Shown: one piece after another, positions 24,779 to 33,791 of the stretch
Layout: each line of letters begins with the position of its first letter
How positions within the stretch are numbered: the stretch's first letter is position 1
Position numbers and translations under genes: made by a program
The notes under the pieces: model-generated
The model's input: the letters and a program-made list of their open reading frames with translations, nothing else
Databases searched by the model: none
What the model was told of the DNA's origin: nothing
Assembly: GCA_027487385.1 (NCBI GenBank)
Contig: JAIYDS010000169.1
Coordinates: forward strand, 1 to 44,296
From: Acetobacteraceae bacterium
Lineage (GTDB): Bacteria > Pseudomonadota > Alphaproteobacteria > Acetobacterales > Acetobacteraceae
Direction of reading: 5' to 3'
DNA: 44,296 nt

Positions 24779-25957
24779 ATGGGTATTCCTTTGGCACAGC
24801 AGGCGAAGGTTGCGGCCTATGTCGTCAAGCAGCAGCTGGCCGGCCGCAAGCGCTTCCCGCTGGTCCTGATGCTGGAGCCCTTGTTCCGCTGCAACCTGGC
24901 CTGCGCCGGCTGCGGCAAGATCGACTACCCGGACGAAATCCTGAACAAGCGCCTCTCAGTGGCCGAATGCCTGGAGGCCTCGCTCGAATGCGGCGCGCCG
25001 GTGGTGGCGATCGCGGGGGGCGAGCCGCTGCTGCACAAGGAAATGCCGCAGATCGTCGAGGGGCTGCTGGCCCAGGGGCGCATCGTCATCCTCTGCACCA
25101 ATGCGCTGCTGCTGGAAAAGCGCATGGAGGCCTATAAGCCGCACCCGCGCTTCATCTGGGACATCCATCTGGATGGCGACAAGGCGCAGCATGACTGGGC
25201 CGTGAGCCAGGAGGGCGTCTATGAGCGCGCCGTCGCGGCGCTGAAGAAGGTGCGCGCGGCGGGCTTCCGCACCGCCATCAACTGCACCCTCTTCAACAAC
25301 GCCGATGCCGAGCGCACGGCGAAATTCTTCGATGACGTCACGGCGATGGGCGTGGACAACATCATGCTCTCGCCCGGCTATGCCTATGAGCGCGCGCCGG
25401 ACCAGAAGCATTTCCTGAACCGCCAGGCGACGAAGAACCTGTTCCGCGACGTGTTCCGGCACAATGACGGCAAGGGGAAGCCGAAGTGGCGCATGGGCAA
25501 CAGCCCGCTCTTCCTGGATTTCCTGGCCGGCAACCAGAGCTACCACTGCACGCCCTGGGGCAATCCGACGCGCAATGTCTTCGGCTGGCAGCGCCCCTGC
25601 TACCTGCTGGGCGAGGGCTATGCGAAAACCTTCACCGAGCTGATGGAAACCACCGACTGGGACAAGTACGGCGTCGGCAATTACGAGAAATGCGCCGATT
25701 GCATGGTGCATTCCGGCTTCGAGGCGACTGCCGCGCTGGATGCCATCAAGCGCCCCTGGAAGGCCGTCACCGCCCAGCTGCGCGGGCCCCGCACGGAAGG
25801 CCCGATGGCGCCGGAGATCGACCTCTCGAAGCAGCGCCCGGCGGAATACGTCTTTTCCGCCCATGTGCAGAAGGCGATGGGCGAGATGGCTCATGAAGCC
25901 CCGCGCAAGGGCGCGAAGCATGGGGATACGGCCAAGCCTGTGGCTGCCGCCGAGTAA
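24779..25957 (+). CDS. hpnH: Adenosyl-hopene transferase HpnH (radical SAM)
   Basis: HpnH joins a 5'-deoxyadenosyl radical to diploptene, giving adenosylhopane, the first step of side-chain building in extended (C35) hopanoids. The 392-residue product has the radical SAM cluster C38-x3-C42-x2-C45 (FRCNLACAGCGK), the IAGGEPLLH segment, the DIHLDGDKAQHD substrate-region motif, and later cysteines in YHCTPW, RPCYLL and EKCADCM. The N-terminus MGIPLAQQ is that of the family. It is divergent from the hpnN operon and ends at a family A double repeat that should terminate it. Other hopanoid genes (shc, hpnG, squalene genes) are not in the window. Confidence 0.95.
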   Translation: MGIPLAQQAKVAAYVVKQQLAGRKRFPLVLMLEPLFRCNLACAGCGKIDYPDEILNKRLSVAECLEASLECGAPVVAIAGGEPLLHKEMPQIVEGLLAQGRIVILCTNALLLEKRMEAYKPHPRFIWDIHLDGDKAQHDWAVSQEGVYERAVAALKKVRAAGFRTAINCTLFNNADAERTAKFFDDVTAMGVDNIMLSPGYAYERAPDQKHFLNRQATKNLFRDVFRHNDGKGKPKWRMGNSPLFLDFLAGNQSYHCTPWGNPTRNVFGWQRPCYLLGEGYAKTFTELMETTDWDKYGVGNYEKCADCMVHSGFEATAALDAIKRPWKAVTAQLRGPRTEGPMAPEIDLSKQRPAEYVFSAHVQKAMGEMAHEAPRKGAKHGDTAKPVAAAE

Positions 25958-25964
25958 ACAAAAA

Positions 25965-26052
25965 GGGCCTCCGGCGGCCGGGGCCGCGGGCGCCGGACCC
26001 CATTTGTAAAGGGGTCTGGGGCCTGAGGCCCCAGCCGCCGGAGGCTTTTTTT
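25965..26052. terminator. Two inverted family A repeats after hpnH
   Basis: Inverted family A modules at 25965-26001 (with several changes) and 26011-26045 flank a 9-base centre. A run of seven T follows (26046-26052). The long hairpin begins 7 bases after the hpnH stop and separates it from the aminotransferase gene. Confidence 0.8.
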
Positions 26053-26115
26053 CTGCCGCTTGCCGCATGCCGCCACCCGGCGCACGCTCCCCCCTCCATC
26101 CCCGGAGAGGACGCC

Positions 26116-27261
26116 ATGCTCGCCTGCCAGCGCGATGAATTCGATATCCCGCGCGATGTCGCCTATCTCAACGCCGCCTCCTGGAGCCCGCTGCCGCGCG
26201 CCGTGCAGGCGGCCGGCCAGGCCGGCATCGCGCTGAAGGCGCGGCCCTGGGGCATCACCGCCGAGCATATCGCCGGGCAATGCGCCCGCGCCCGCGCCGC
26301 CGCCGCCCGCCTGATCAACGCGGCACCCGAGGATGTGGCGCTGATCCCCTCCATCTCCTACGGCGTGGCGGTGGCCGGGCGCATCCTGCCGATCCCCCGG
26401 GGCAGCCGGGTGCTGGTGTTGGGGGATGACCATTCCTCGCCCGTGCTGGAATGGCTGCAGCATGCGCCTGACGGGGGCTACAGCGTGGAAACCGTGGCGC
26501 GCCCCGCGGATGGCGACTGGACGGCCGCCCTGCTGGCCGCCATCAGGCGGCCCGGTGCGGAGCCGCTGGCGCTGATCTCCATCTCCTCCGTGCATTGGGC
26601 GGATGGCGGCCTCGTGGACCTGGCCGCCGTCGCCGCGGCGCAGCGCCAGGCCGGCGCCATGCTGTTGGTGGATGCGACGCATCACGCCGGCGTGCTGGCC
26701 CTGGATGTCCAGGCGCTGGACCCGGATGTGCTGATCTTCCCCACCTACAAGTGGGTTCTCGGCCCCTATGGCCGCGCCTTCCTCTACATCGCGAAGCGCT
26801 GGCAGGGCGGCGTGCCGCTGGAGCAGACCGGTTCCGCCCGACGCCGCGTCTCCTCCGAGGCCACGCCCTACATGGCCGATCTCGGCTTCACCGAAGGCGC
26901 CAAGCGCTTCGATATGGGCGAGCGCGACCATCTGATGGGGCTGCAGATGGCGACGGCGGGGATGGAGCTCATGGCCGAATGGGGCCAAGCCGCGATCACC
27001 GCGCGGCTCGCTTGGCTGACCGGGCTGCTGGCCGAGGGCCTCGCCGGAACGGGGGTGGAAATCCCCCCCAGCCCCCTGCGCGCGCCGCATGTGCTGAGCC
27101 TGGGCTTCCCCGGCGGCATGCGCCCAGGGCTGATCGAGGCGCTGGCCGAGCGCCAGGTGCATGTGGCGCCGCGACTCGGGCGGATGCGGATCAGCCCGCA
27201 TGTCTACAATGATGAGGCGGATGTGGCGGCTTTTGTTGCCGCCTTCCGGGCCTTGGCCTGA
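26116..27261 (+). CDS. Class V (fold type I) PLP-dependent aminotransferase-like enzyme
   Basis: A 381-residue PLP enzyme of the class V group (isopenicillin N epimerase, cysteine desulfurase and kynureninase relatives). K212 in FPTYKWVLGPYG is the Schiff-base lysine, D186 in VDATHH binds the pyridine nitrogen, and H189 takes the place of the usual Gln/His. The N-terminal YLNAASWSPLP is the family strand-turn that binds substrate. GGAGAGG lies 6 bases before the ATG. The reaction cannot be decided; the protein lacks the reactive-Cys loop of a cysteine desulfurase. Its position after hpnH (158 bases, with a terminator between) may be chance; HpnO, the known hopanoid aminotransferase, belongs to another class. 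Confidence 0.85.
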   Translation: MLACQRDEFDIPRDVAYLNAASWSPLPRAVQAAGQAGIALKARPWGITAEHIAGQCARARAAAARLINAAPEDVALIPSISYGVAVAGRILPIPRGSRVLVLGDDHSSPVLEWLQHAPDGGYSVETVARPADGDWTAALLAAIRRPGAEPLALISISSVHWADGGLVDLAAVAAAQRQAGAMLLVDATHHAGVLALDVQALDPDVLIFPTYKWVLGPYGRAFLYIAKRWQGGVPLEQTGSARRRVSSEATPYMADLGFTEGAKRFDMGERDHLMGLQMATAGMELMAEWGQAAITARLAWLTGLLAEGLAGTGVEIPPSPLRAPHVLSLGFPGGMRPGLIEALAERQVHVAPRLGRMRISPHVYNDEADVAAFVAAFRALA

Positions 27262-27271
27262 GCGGGCGCCA

Positions 27272-27359
27272 TTGAGGGGCGCTGCCCCTCAAGCCCCCCG
27301 GCAAGAACCTGAAGGTTCTTGCATCTCCGGGAACAGGATTGAGGGGCGGCGCCCCTCAA
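27272..27359. repeat. Family B palindromic array, three hairpins
   Basis: Three perfect hairpins fill the 102-base gap between convergent genes: TTGAGGGGC-GCT-GCCCCTCAA (27272-27292), GCAAGAACCT-GA-AGGTTCTTGC (27301-27322), and TTGAGGGGC-GGC-GCCCCTCAA (27339-27359). The middle one and its flank recur at 41062-41082 in inverted orientation. It may end both transcripts, but no T-run follows. Confidence 0.8.
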
Positions 27360-27363
27360 CGCC

Positions 27364-27897
27364 TCACTTCGCCGTCTTGGCGCGCTCCACGGCTTCCAGG
27401 ATCAGCTTATGCGCCTCGGCCGCATTGCCCCAGCCGATGATCTTCACCCACTTGCCGGGCTCCAGATCCTTGTAGTGCTCGAAGAAGTGGCGGATCTGGT
27501 CGAGCGTGATCTGCGGCAGGTCCGTCACCTCATGCACATTCACATAGCGCTTGGTGAGCTTGGGCGAGGGGACGGCGATGATCTTCTCATCATGCCCGCC
27601 GTCATCCTCCATCTTCAGCACGCCCACGGGGCGGACGTTGATGACCGCACCCGGCGCGATGGGGCGGGTGTTGGCCACCAGCACGTCGATCGGGTCGCCA
27701 TCGTCGGAGAGGGTGTGCGGCACGAAGCCGTAATTGCCGGGATAGCGCATCGGCGTGTGCAGGAAGCGGTCCACGAACAGCGTCCCGGCCTCCTTGTTCA
27801 TCTCGTATTTGATGGGTTCGCCGCCGATGCCCACCTCGATGATCACGTTCAGGTCATGCGGCGGATTCTTGCCGATGGGGATCGCGTCGAGGTTCAT
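27364..27897 (-). CDS. ppa: Soluble family I inorganic pyrophosphatase
   Basis: Hydrolyses pyrophosphate in the cytoplasm and so pulls biosynthetic reactions forward. The 177-residue product keeps all catalytic positions of the family: E21, K30, R44, Y56, D66, D68, D71, D98 and D103, each offset by about one from the E. coli enzyme. [10 protein letters not shown] is the classical signature. ATG at 27897 follows GGAG by 6 bases; an upstream TTG at 27909 is rejected. It is divergent from the membrane pyrophosphatase gene, so the cell has both a dissipating and an energy-conserving PPase encoded side by side. Confidence 0.95.
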   Translation of the reverse strand: MNLDAIPIGKNPPHDLNVIIEVGIGGEPIKYEMNKEAGTLFVDRFLHTPMRYPGNYGFVPHTLSDDGDPIDVLVANTRPIAPGAVINVRPVGVLKMEDDGGHDEKIIAVPSPKLTKRYVNVHEVTDLPQITLDQIRHFFEHYKDLEPGKWVKIIGWGNAAEAHKLILEAVERAKTAK

Positions 27898-27976
27898 CAG
27901 GGGCTCCAAGGGCCAGGGGATGGAAACAAGCCGCCCTCAAACCACAAAAACCGGGCGGAAGCGAGGGGTGCATCGG

Positions 27977-28006
27977 TTGCATACCTGATCCGACGCGGCC
28001 TAGGCT
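27977..28006 (+). promoter_or_regulatory. Candidate hppA promoter
   Basis: TTGCAT (27977-27982) and TAGGCT (28001-28006) are separated by 18 bases and lie 58 bases upstream of the hppA GTG. They match sigma-70-type boxes only moderately. Confidence 0.4.
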
Positions 28007-28063
28007 CTCCTCCAATGGCGGTCGTCAAGCAGCCGCCGGATCGGGAAGAGAGGAAAGAGATAC

Positions 28064-30181
28064 GTGATCACTGTGACCCTGTTGCTGGTCATCCTGCTGG
28101 GGGCGACATCACTCGCCTATGGCTGGATCACGACCAAGGAAATCATGGCCAAGCCGGCCGGCAATGCGCGCATGCAGGAAATCGCGCAGGCCATCCAGGA
28201 AGGCGCCTCGGCCTATCTCAAGCGGCAATACATCACCATCGGCGCCGTGGGCATCGTGCTCTTCGCCTTTGTGTGGATCTTTCTGGGCGCCACCGTCGCG
28301 GTCGGCTTCCTGGTGGGCGCCGTGCTCTCCGGCCTGGCCGGCTTCATCGGCATGAACGTCTCGGTCCGCGCCAATGTGCGCACGGCCGAGGCAAGCCGGC
28401 AGGGCCTGGCCGCGGGCCTCGACCTCGCCTTCAAGTCGGGCGCCATCACGGGCATGCTGGTGGCGGGCCTCGCGCTGCTGGGCGTCGCCGTCTATTTCTT
28501 CGTGCTGGTCATCTTCATGGGCCACGCCATCAACTCGCGCACCGTGATCGACAGCCTGGTGGCGCTGGGCTTCGGCGCCTCGCTCATCTCGATCTTCGCA
28601 CGCCTCGGCGGCGGCATCTTCACCAAGGGTGCGGATGTGGGCGGCGACATGGTGGGCAAGGTGGAAGCCGGCATCCCCGAGGATGACCCCCGCAACCCCG
28701 CCACCATCGCCGACAATGTCGGTGACAATGTGGGCGACTGCGCCGGCATGGCGGCGGACCTCTTCGAGACCTATGCCGTGACGGCGGTGGCCACCATGGT
28801 GCTGGCCGCCATCAGCTTCGGCGATATCGGCCGGACCTCGGGCATGCTCTTCCCGCTGGCGATCGGCGCGGTCTGCGTCATCACCTCCATCGTCGGCACC
28901 TATTACGTGAAGCTGCCGGCCAACCAGTCCATCATGGGCGCGATGTATCGCGGCCTGATGGTGACGGGCGCGCTGAGCCTCGCGGTGCTGCTGCCGCTCT
29001 CCTTCATCTTCTTCGGCTTCGGCAGCACCACAGCGGGGGGCCATACCTTCGGCGCCTTCAGCCTCTGGCTTTGCGGCGCGGTCGGCCTGGGTGTCACGGC
29101 GGCGATCGTGATGATCACCGAATACTACACGGGCACGAATTTCCGGCCCGTGAAGTCCATCGCCGAAGCCTCGCAGACCGGCCATGGCACGAATGTGATC
29201 CGCGGCCTCGCCGTCAGCATGGAAAGCACGGCGATTCCGGCCATCATCATCATCGCGGGCGTGATCTGCGCGCATAGCCTGGCCGGCCTTTATGGCATCG
29301 CCATCGCGACGACGACGATGCTGGCGCTGGCCGGCATGATCGTGGCGCTCGACGCCTTCGGCCCGGTGACGGACAATGCCGGCGGCATCGCGGAAATGGC
29401 GGGCCTGCCGCCGGAAACCCGCGTGACGACGGATGCGCTGGACGCGGTGGGCAACACCACCAAGGCGGTCACCAAGGGCTATGCCATCGGTTCGGCGGGC
29501 TTGGGCGCGCTGGTGCTTTTCGCGGCCTATACCCAGGACCTCAACTACTTCATCGCCAACCCGGCCACCTACCCCTACTTCGCGGGCCTGGGCGCGATCG
29601 ACTTCTCGCTGGCCAATCCCTACGTCGTGGTCGGGCTGCTGTTTGGCGGCCTGCTGCCCTACCTTTTCGGCGGCATGAGCATGACGGCGGTGGGCCGCGC
29701 GGCGCAGTCGGTGGTGGAGGAAGTCCGCCGGCAATTCAAGGAGAAGCCGGGCATCATGGCCGGCACCGAGAAGCCGGACTACGCCCGCGCCGTGGACATG
29801 CTGACCAAGGCGGCGATCAAGGAGATGATCATCCCCTCGCTGCTGCCGGTGCTGAGCCCGATCATCTGGTTCTTCCTGATCGCGGCCATCGCGGGCAAGG
29901 GCGCGGCGTTTGCGGCGCTCGGCGCCATGCTGCTGGGCGTGATCGTGACCGGCTTCTTCGTCGCCGTCTCCATGACCACCGGTGGTGGCGCCTGGGACAA
30001 TGCGAAGAAGTACATCGAGGAAGGCCATTACGGCGGCAAGGGCAGCGAAGCCCACAAGGCCGCCGTGACGGGCGACACCGTGGGTGACCCGTACAAGGAC
30101 ACATCCGGCCCCGCGGTGAACCCGATGATCAAGATCACCAACATCGTGGCGCTGCTGCTGCTGGCGATCCTGGCGGCTTGA
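28064..30181 (+). CDS. hppA: K+-independent H+-translocating membrane pyrophosphatase
   Basis: A 705-residue integral membrane pump, about 16 membrane segments, coupling PPi hydrolysis to proton export from the cytoplasm. The PPi/Mg site is intact: [18 protein letters not shown], then [19 protein letters not shown], and the C-terminal [16 protein letters not shown]467 in [10 protein letters not shown] is the lysine that makes the K+-independent subfamily insensitive to potassium; K+-dependent forms have Ala there. The GTG start at 28064 follows GAGGAAAGAGA closely. The sequence is of the Rhodospirillum rubrum type. It ends immediately before a palindromic array. Confidence 0.97.
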   Translation: MITVTLLLVILLGATSLAYGWITTKEIMAKPAGNARMQEIAQAIQEGASAYLKRQYITIGAVGIVLFAFVWIFLGATVAVGFLVGAVLSGLAGFIGMNVSVRANVRTAEASRQGLAAGLDLAFKSGAITGMLVAGLALLGVAVYFFVLVIFMGHAINSRTVIDSLVALGFGASLISIFARLGGGIFTKGADVGGDMVGKVEAGIPEDDPRNPATIADNVGDNVGDCAGMAADLFETYAVTAVATMVLAAISFGDIGRTSGMLFPLAIGAVCVITSIVGTYYVKLPANQSIMGAMYRGLMVTGALSLAVLLPLSFIFFGFGSTTAGGHTFGAFSLWLCGAVGLGVTAAIVMITEYYTGTNFRPVKSIAEASQTGHGTNVIRGLAVSMESTAIPAIIIIAGVICAHSLAGLYGIAIATTTMLALAGMIVALDAFGPVTDNAGGIAEMAGLPPETRVTTDALDAVGNTTKAVTKGYAIGSAGLGALVLFAAYTQDLNYFIANPATYPYFAGLGAIDFSLANPYVVVGLLFGGLLPYLFGGMSMTAVGRAAQSVVEEVRRQFKEKPGIMAGTEKPDYARAVDMLTKAAIKEMIIPSLLPVLSPIIWFFLIAAIAGKGAAFAALGAMLLGVIVTGFFVAVSMTTGGGAWDNAKKYIEEGHYGGKGSEAHKAAVTGDTVGDPYKDTSGPAVNPMIKITNIVALLLLAILAA

Positions 30182-30187
30182 GGCTTT

Positions 30188-30413
30188 CCCCATGAAAACG
30201 CCGAAGAGGCGTTTTCATGGGGGCCCCGGGTTGTTTCTGGTTCCTGGAGGTTTGGTTCTTCCTTCGGTGGCAAAGCCACCGAAGGGTTCCAGGGAGCGGA
30301 AGGGCCGGGGAGCCCACAAACGAAACGGCCGGCGGGTCACTCCGCCGGCCGTTTTGCTGTTCATTTTCAATGATCCGCCCCCTGGTGCCCTCCGGTGGCT
30401 TTGCCACCGGAGG
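30188..30413. repeat. Family C array: four strong hairpins between hppA and the OmpA gene
   Basis: Four hairpins lie in 226 bases: a 15-pair perfect stem at 30188-30222 (loop GAAGA); CCTTCGGTGGC-AAA-GCCACCGAAGG at 30261-30285; a 13-pair stem at 30323-30354; and CCTCCGGTGGC-TTT-GCCACCGGAGG at 30389-30413. The second and fourth are close relatives. The 270-base gap between the convergent genes shows no coding signal. Confidence 0.8.
30323..30355 (+). terminator. Intrinsic terminator downstream of hppA
   Basis: AAACGGCCGGCGG and CCGCCGGCCGTTT pair perfectly (13 bp) around a six-base loop, followed by GTTTTGCTGTTCATTTTC. The A-tract before the stem can serve the minus strand too, so it may also end the convergent OmpA gene. 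Confidence 0.75.
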
Positions 30414-30451
30414 ATGAGCCAGCGCCCAGGACTAGGCACCAACCCGGGGAG

Positions 30452-31612
30452 TTAGCGGAGGACGATCTCAACGCGGCGGTTTTGCGGCTCCCGCACGCCC
30501 ATGGCGGTGGCCACCAGCGGCCGCTCAAAGCCGAAGCCCTGCACCGTGATGTCGCCGCGCGCGATGCCCTGGCGCACCAGCTCGGCCGCCACCGCCTCAC
30601 CCCGGCGCACCGAGAGGCGCTGGTTATAGACTGCCGTGCCCGTGCGATCCGCATGGCCCGAAACCTCGATGCGCGTCGAAGCCACGGTCCGCGCGTTGCG
30701 GGCCGCATCGCCGATGATCTGGCGGGCGCGGTCGGTCAGGTCGGCGCGGTCCCAGTCGAAGAACACCAGATAGGTGCGCGCCGGGGCCGGGGCGGCCGCG
30801 ACGGGCGCTGGCGGAACCGGCGCGGGCGCCTGGCCGAAGGCATAGCGCACGCCCAGCAGCACGGAATGGTTGTTGTTGGAGCTGCGCAGCGTCCCACCGC
30901 CCACGTTCTGGCCATTGGCCGTGTTGAAGGCGCGCGTGTTCACATCCGTCGGCTGCGTGCCGAGGTAGCGATACTCCGTCGTGACCGCGAGGCCGGGGAC
31001 GGAGGCGATCGGGAAGGCCGCGCCGCCGATGGCCTGGTAGGCGAAGGCGCCGTCAATATCGCTGGAGCGCAGCGAAAGCCCACCGGGCGCCGAGACCGAG
31101 AGCCCCTGCATGTCGCGCCACACATAGCCCACGCCACCGCCGATATAGGGCAACATCCAGGCCACACCCGGAATGCGGAAGTCATAGAGCGCATTGGCCA
31201 TGGCGCCGTAGCTGCGCTGCATGCCGCCGGCCGTGTTGGTGAAGCCCGCCCCGCGGAAGCCGCCCACCTTGTCAATGTCGTTCTGGCGGAAATTGCCCTC
31301 CGCCTCGATGCGGAAGCCACTGCCGAAGCCGTAGCCGATCGAGACGACGCCCGCGAAGCCGGCATCGAAGATCGCATGGCCCCGGCCCGCGACGCCGCGC
31401 GCCGCCAGATTGGCGGCCAGGCTGTTGTTGCTGTTGAGGGTGCTGTTCTCCAGGAAATTCGCACCGGCGCCGGCGCCGATGTAAAGGCCGGTGACGGTCT
31501 GCTGCGGGGCCAGGCGGAAATTGTCGAACATTCCGGTCGGCTGCGCGCTGGCGGCCATGGGCAGGGCCAGCACGGCGGCGCCCAGCATCAGGCGGGTCTT
31601 GAAACGGGTCAT
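30452..31612 (-). CDS. Outer-membrane beta-barrel protein with OmpA C-terminal domain
   Basis: A 386-residue envelope protein. Signal peptide MTRFKTRLMLGAAVLALPMAASAQ; residues about 40-270 form an OmpA-like beta-barrel (alternating strands such as GLYIGAGAGANF, GFRIEAEGNFR and HSVLLGVRYAFG); a Pro/Ala hinge (APAPVPPAPVAAAPAPA) follows; residues about 290-386 are an OmpA/MotB peptidoglycan-binding domain with VFFDWDRADLT, SGHADRTGTAVYNQRLSVRRGE and NRRVEIVLR. It links outer membrane and cell wall. The start at 31612 has GGAGAGAGAAG directly upstream; a further ATG at 31639 has none. It is convergent with hppA. Confidence 0.92.
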   Translation of the reverse strand: MTRFKTRLMLGAAVLALPMAASAQPTGMFDNFRLAPQQTVTGLYIGAGAGANFLENSTLNSNNSLAANLAARGVAGRGHAIFDAGFAGVVSIGYGFGSGFRIEAEGNFRQNDIDKVGGFRGAGFTNTAGGMQRSYGAMANALYDFRIPGVAWMLPYIGGGVGYVWRDMQGLSVSAPGGLSLRSSDIDGAFAYQAIGGAAFPIASVPGLAVTTEYRYLGTQPTDVNTRAFNTANGQNVGGGTLRSSNNNHSVLLGVRYAFGQAPAPVPPAPVAAAPAPARTYLVFFDWDRADLTDRARQIIGDAARNARTVASTRIEVSGHADRTGTAVYNQRLSVRRGEAVAAELVRQGIARGDITVQGFGFERPLVATAMGVREPQNRRVEIVLR

Positions 31613-31736
31613 CTTCTCTCTCCGGGCATATATCGCCATGAGCGTTCCAACCCGGGGCGGCGGCGCCGGTTGCGCGCCGCAGCAAAACTCTTCGACAGGG
31701 TTGCAGCGAAGCCACGGATGCCCCTTCTATCCACAC

Positions 31737-33791
31737 ATGGCGCGTCTTCTTCTTCTCCTGGCCCTTTGGCTTGCCCCGCTGGCCGTGCAGGCGAGCGAAT
31801 CCGCGCCGGTCACCTCACCCCGCGCCACCGTGACCCTGCTGGCGGATCGCAGCGCCATCGCCCCGGGCGAGCCCTTCCGGCTGATGCTGCACCAGGCCCT
31901 GGCGCCGGGCTGGCACACCTATTGGCGCAATGCGGGCGATGCCGGCGCGCCGCCCGAGATCACCCTGGAATGGCCACAAGAGGGCTGGCAGGCCGGCGAG
32001 CTGCAATTCCCCGCCCCCAGCCGCATCCCCTTCGGCCCCCTGATGAATTTCGGCTACAAGGGTGAGGCCGCCTTCCTGCTGACCGTCACCCCGCCCGCGA
32101 GCCTGCGCCCGGGCGATTATTTGACCCTCACCGCCGATGCCACCTGGCTGGTCTGCGCCGATATCTGCATCCCCGAGGAAGGTCGCTTCACCATCGGCCT
32201 GGATGTGGCGGCGCGGGCCACCCCGGCCCATGCCGCGCGCTTCATGGCGGCCGAGGCGGCGCTGCCCCGCGCCGCCCCCTTCGAGGCGCGCTTTGCTTTC
32301 GCTGGCCCCCAGGGGCGGCTGACCCTCGGCAGCCCGAGCTTCTCCGCCGCTGCGGTGCGCGAGGCAAGCTTCTTCCCCGATGATTCCGGCGTGATGGACC
32401 ATGCGGCCCCGCAGCGCCTCGCGGTGCGGGACGGCGAGCTCAGCCTGGACCTCGCGCGCGGCCCATCAGAGCCGCCCGCCCGCCTGACCGGCGTGCTGAC
32501 CCTGACGGACGCCGCGGGCGTGCGCGGCGCCTATCTGGTGGATGCGGCCCCGGGCGGGCCCTTGCCCGCCAGCCCCTTGCCGCTCTGGCAGATCCTGCTC
32601 TTCGCGGCGCTGGGCGGGTTGATCCTGAACCTGATGCCCTGCGTGTTTCCGGTGCTGGCCATGAAGGCCATGGCCATGGCGCAGCTGGGCGGCGCCGCGC
32701 GCGGCGCCATCCGGGCCGAGGCGGCGAGCTATACGGCGGGCGTGGTGCTGGCCTTCCTCGCCGTGGGTGGGCTGATGCTGGGGCTTCGGGCCGCGGGAGC
32801 CGGCGCGGGCTGGGGCTTCCAATTCACCTATCCGGCCTTCGTCGCCGGCATGGCCTGGCTGATGCTGGCCGTCGGGCTGAACCTCTCCGGCGTCTTCCAG
32901 ATCGGCGGGGCCATCGGCGCGGGGCAGGGGCTGACGGGGCAGGGCGGCCATGCGGGCAGCTTCTTCACCGGCGTTCTGGCCGTGGTGGTCGCCACCCCCT
33001 GCACGGCGCCCTTCATGGCGACGGCGATCGGCGCGGCCCTGGTGCTGCCACCCACCGCAACCCTCGCCGTCTTCGGCGCGATGGGTCTGGGCCTGGCACT
33101 GCCTTACGCCTTGCTTGGCCTCTTCCCCGCCGCTGGCCGCTTCCTGCCCCGCCCCGGCGCCTGGATGGAGCGGCTGCGCCAATTTCTCGCCTTCCCCATG
33201 TATGGCGCCGCCGCCTGGCTGGTCTGGGTGCTGGCGCAGCAATCCGGCCCCGATGGCGTGCTGGCGGCGCTGGTGGGGGCGGTGCTGATCGCGCTTGCCG
33301 CCTGGGCCTGGGGTATCGCGCAGCAATCCGGCCGCACGCCGCGCCGCCTGGGCGAGGCGCTGGCGCTGGCCGCCATCATGGCCGCGCTGGCCCTGCTGCC
33401 CATGCTCGGCACGGCGCCCCCGGCTTCGGCCGCCATCGCCCAGGGCGAGGCCTGGTCCGCCCCGCGCCTTGCCGAGTTGCGGGCCGAAGGCAAGCCGGTC
33501 TTCGTCAACCTCACCGCCGCCTGGTGCATCTCCTGCAAGGTGAATGAGCGCGTCGCCATCCACACGGAGGCGGTGCAATCCGCCTTTGCGGCGGCGGGCG
33601 TGGCGCAGCTGACGGGCGATTGGACGCGGGGCGATGCCGCCATCACCGCGTTGCTGCGGGCGCATGGGCGGGATGGCGTGCCGCTTTACCTGCTGTATCC
33701 GGCCGGCCAGGGCGCGCCCGCGATCCTGCCGCAAATCCTGACCGAGGGCATTCTGCTCAGCGCCTTGCGAGCCTCAGCGCCGGCCCAATAG
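31737..33791 (+). CDS. DsbD/ScsB-type thiol:disulfide interchange protein
   Basis: A 684-residue membrane protein that carries electrons from cytoplasmic thioredoxin to periplasmic proteins. The signal peptide (LLLLLALWLAPLAVQA) is followed by an N-terminal periplasmic domain with C140 and C144 in WLVCADICIPEEG, as in ScsB-type proteins. The eight-TM DsbD core has NLMPCVFPVL and VVATPCTAPFM, with the redox cysteine pair in TM1 and TM4. The C-terminal thioredoxin-like domain has the CxxC site AAWCISCKVNE. ScsB-like members are often tied to copper stress. The ATG at 31737 gives an intact signal peptide, but no strong ribosome binding site is seen. Its last 18 bases overlap the end of the convergent AsmA gene. 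Confidence 0.9.
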   Translation: MARLLLLLALWLAPLAVQASESAPVTSPRATVTLLADRSAIAPGEPFRLMLHQALAPGWHTYWRNAGDAGAPPEITLEWPQEGWQAGELQFPAPSRIPFGPLMNFGYKGEAAFLLTVTPPASLRPGDYLTLTADATWLVCADICIPEEGRFTIGLDVAARATPAHAARFMAAEAALPRAAPFEARFAFAGPQGRLTLGSPSFSAAAVREASFFPDDSGVMDHAAPQRLAVRDGELSLDLARGPSEPPARLTGVLTLTDAAGVRGAYLVDAAPGGPLPASPLPLWQILLFAALGGLILNLMPCVFPVLAMKAMAMAQLGGAARGAIRAEAASYTAGVVLAFLAVGGLMLGLRAAGAGAGWGFQFTYPAFVAGMAWLMLAVGLNLSGVFQIGGAIGAGQGLTGQGGHAGSFFTGVLAVVVATPCTAPFMATAIGAALVLPPTATLAVFGAMGLGLALPYALLGLFPAAGRFLPRPGAWMERLRQFLAFPMYGAAAWLVWVLAQQSGPDGVLAALVGAVLIALAAWAWGIAQQSGRTPRRLGEALALAAIMAALALLPMLGTAPPASAAIAQGEAWSAPRLAELRAEGKPVFVNLTAAWCISCKVNERVAIHTEAVQSAFAAAGVAQLTGDWTRGDAAITALLRAHGRDGVPLYLLYPAGQGAPAILPQILTEGILLSALRASAPAQ

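Noticed and set aside
23583..24797. Start of the diiron protein at 24797
   Set aside because: It would overlap the start of divergent hpnH and add a stretch with noncoding-like composition; the TTG at 24584 has a ribosome binding site.
28109..30193. A 694-residue open frame opposite hppA
   Set aside because: Composition is typical of antisense shadow (His, Asp, Arg, Gln rich); hppA is unmistakable.
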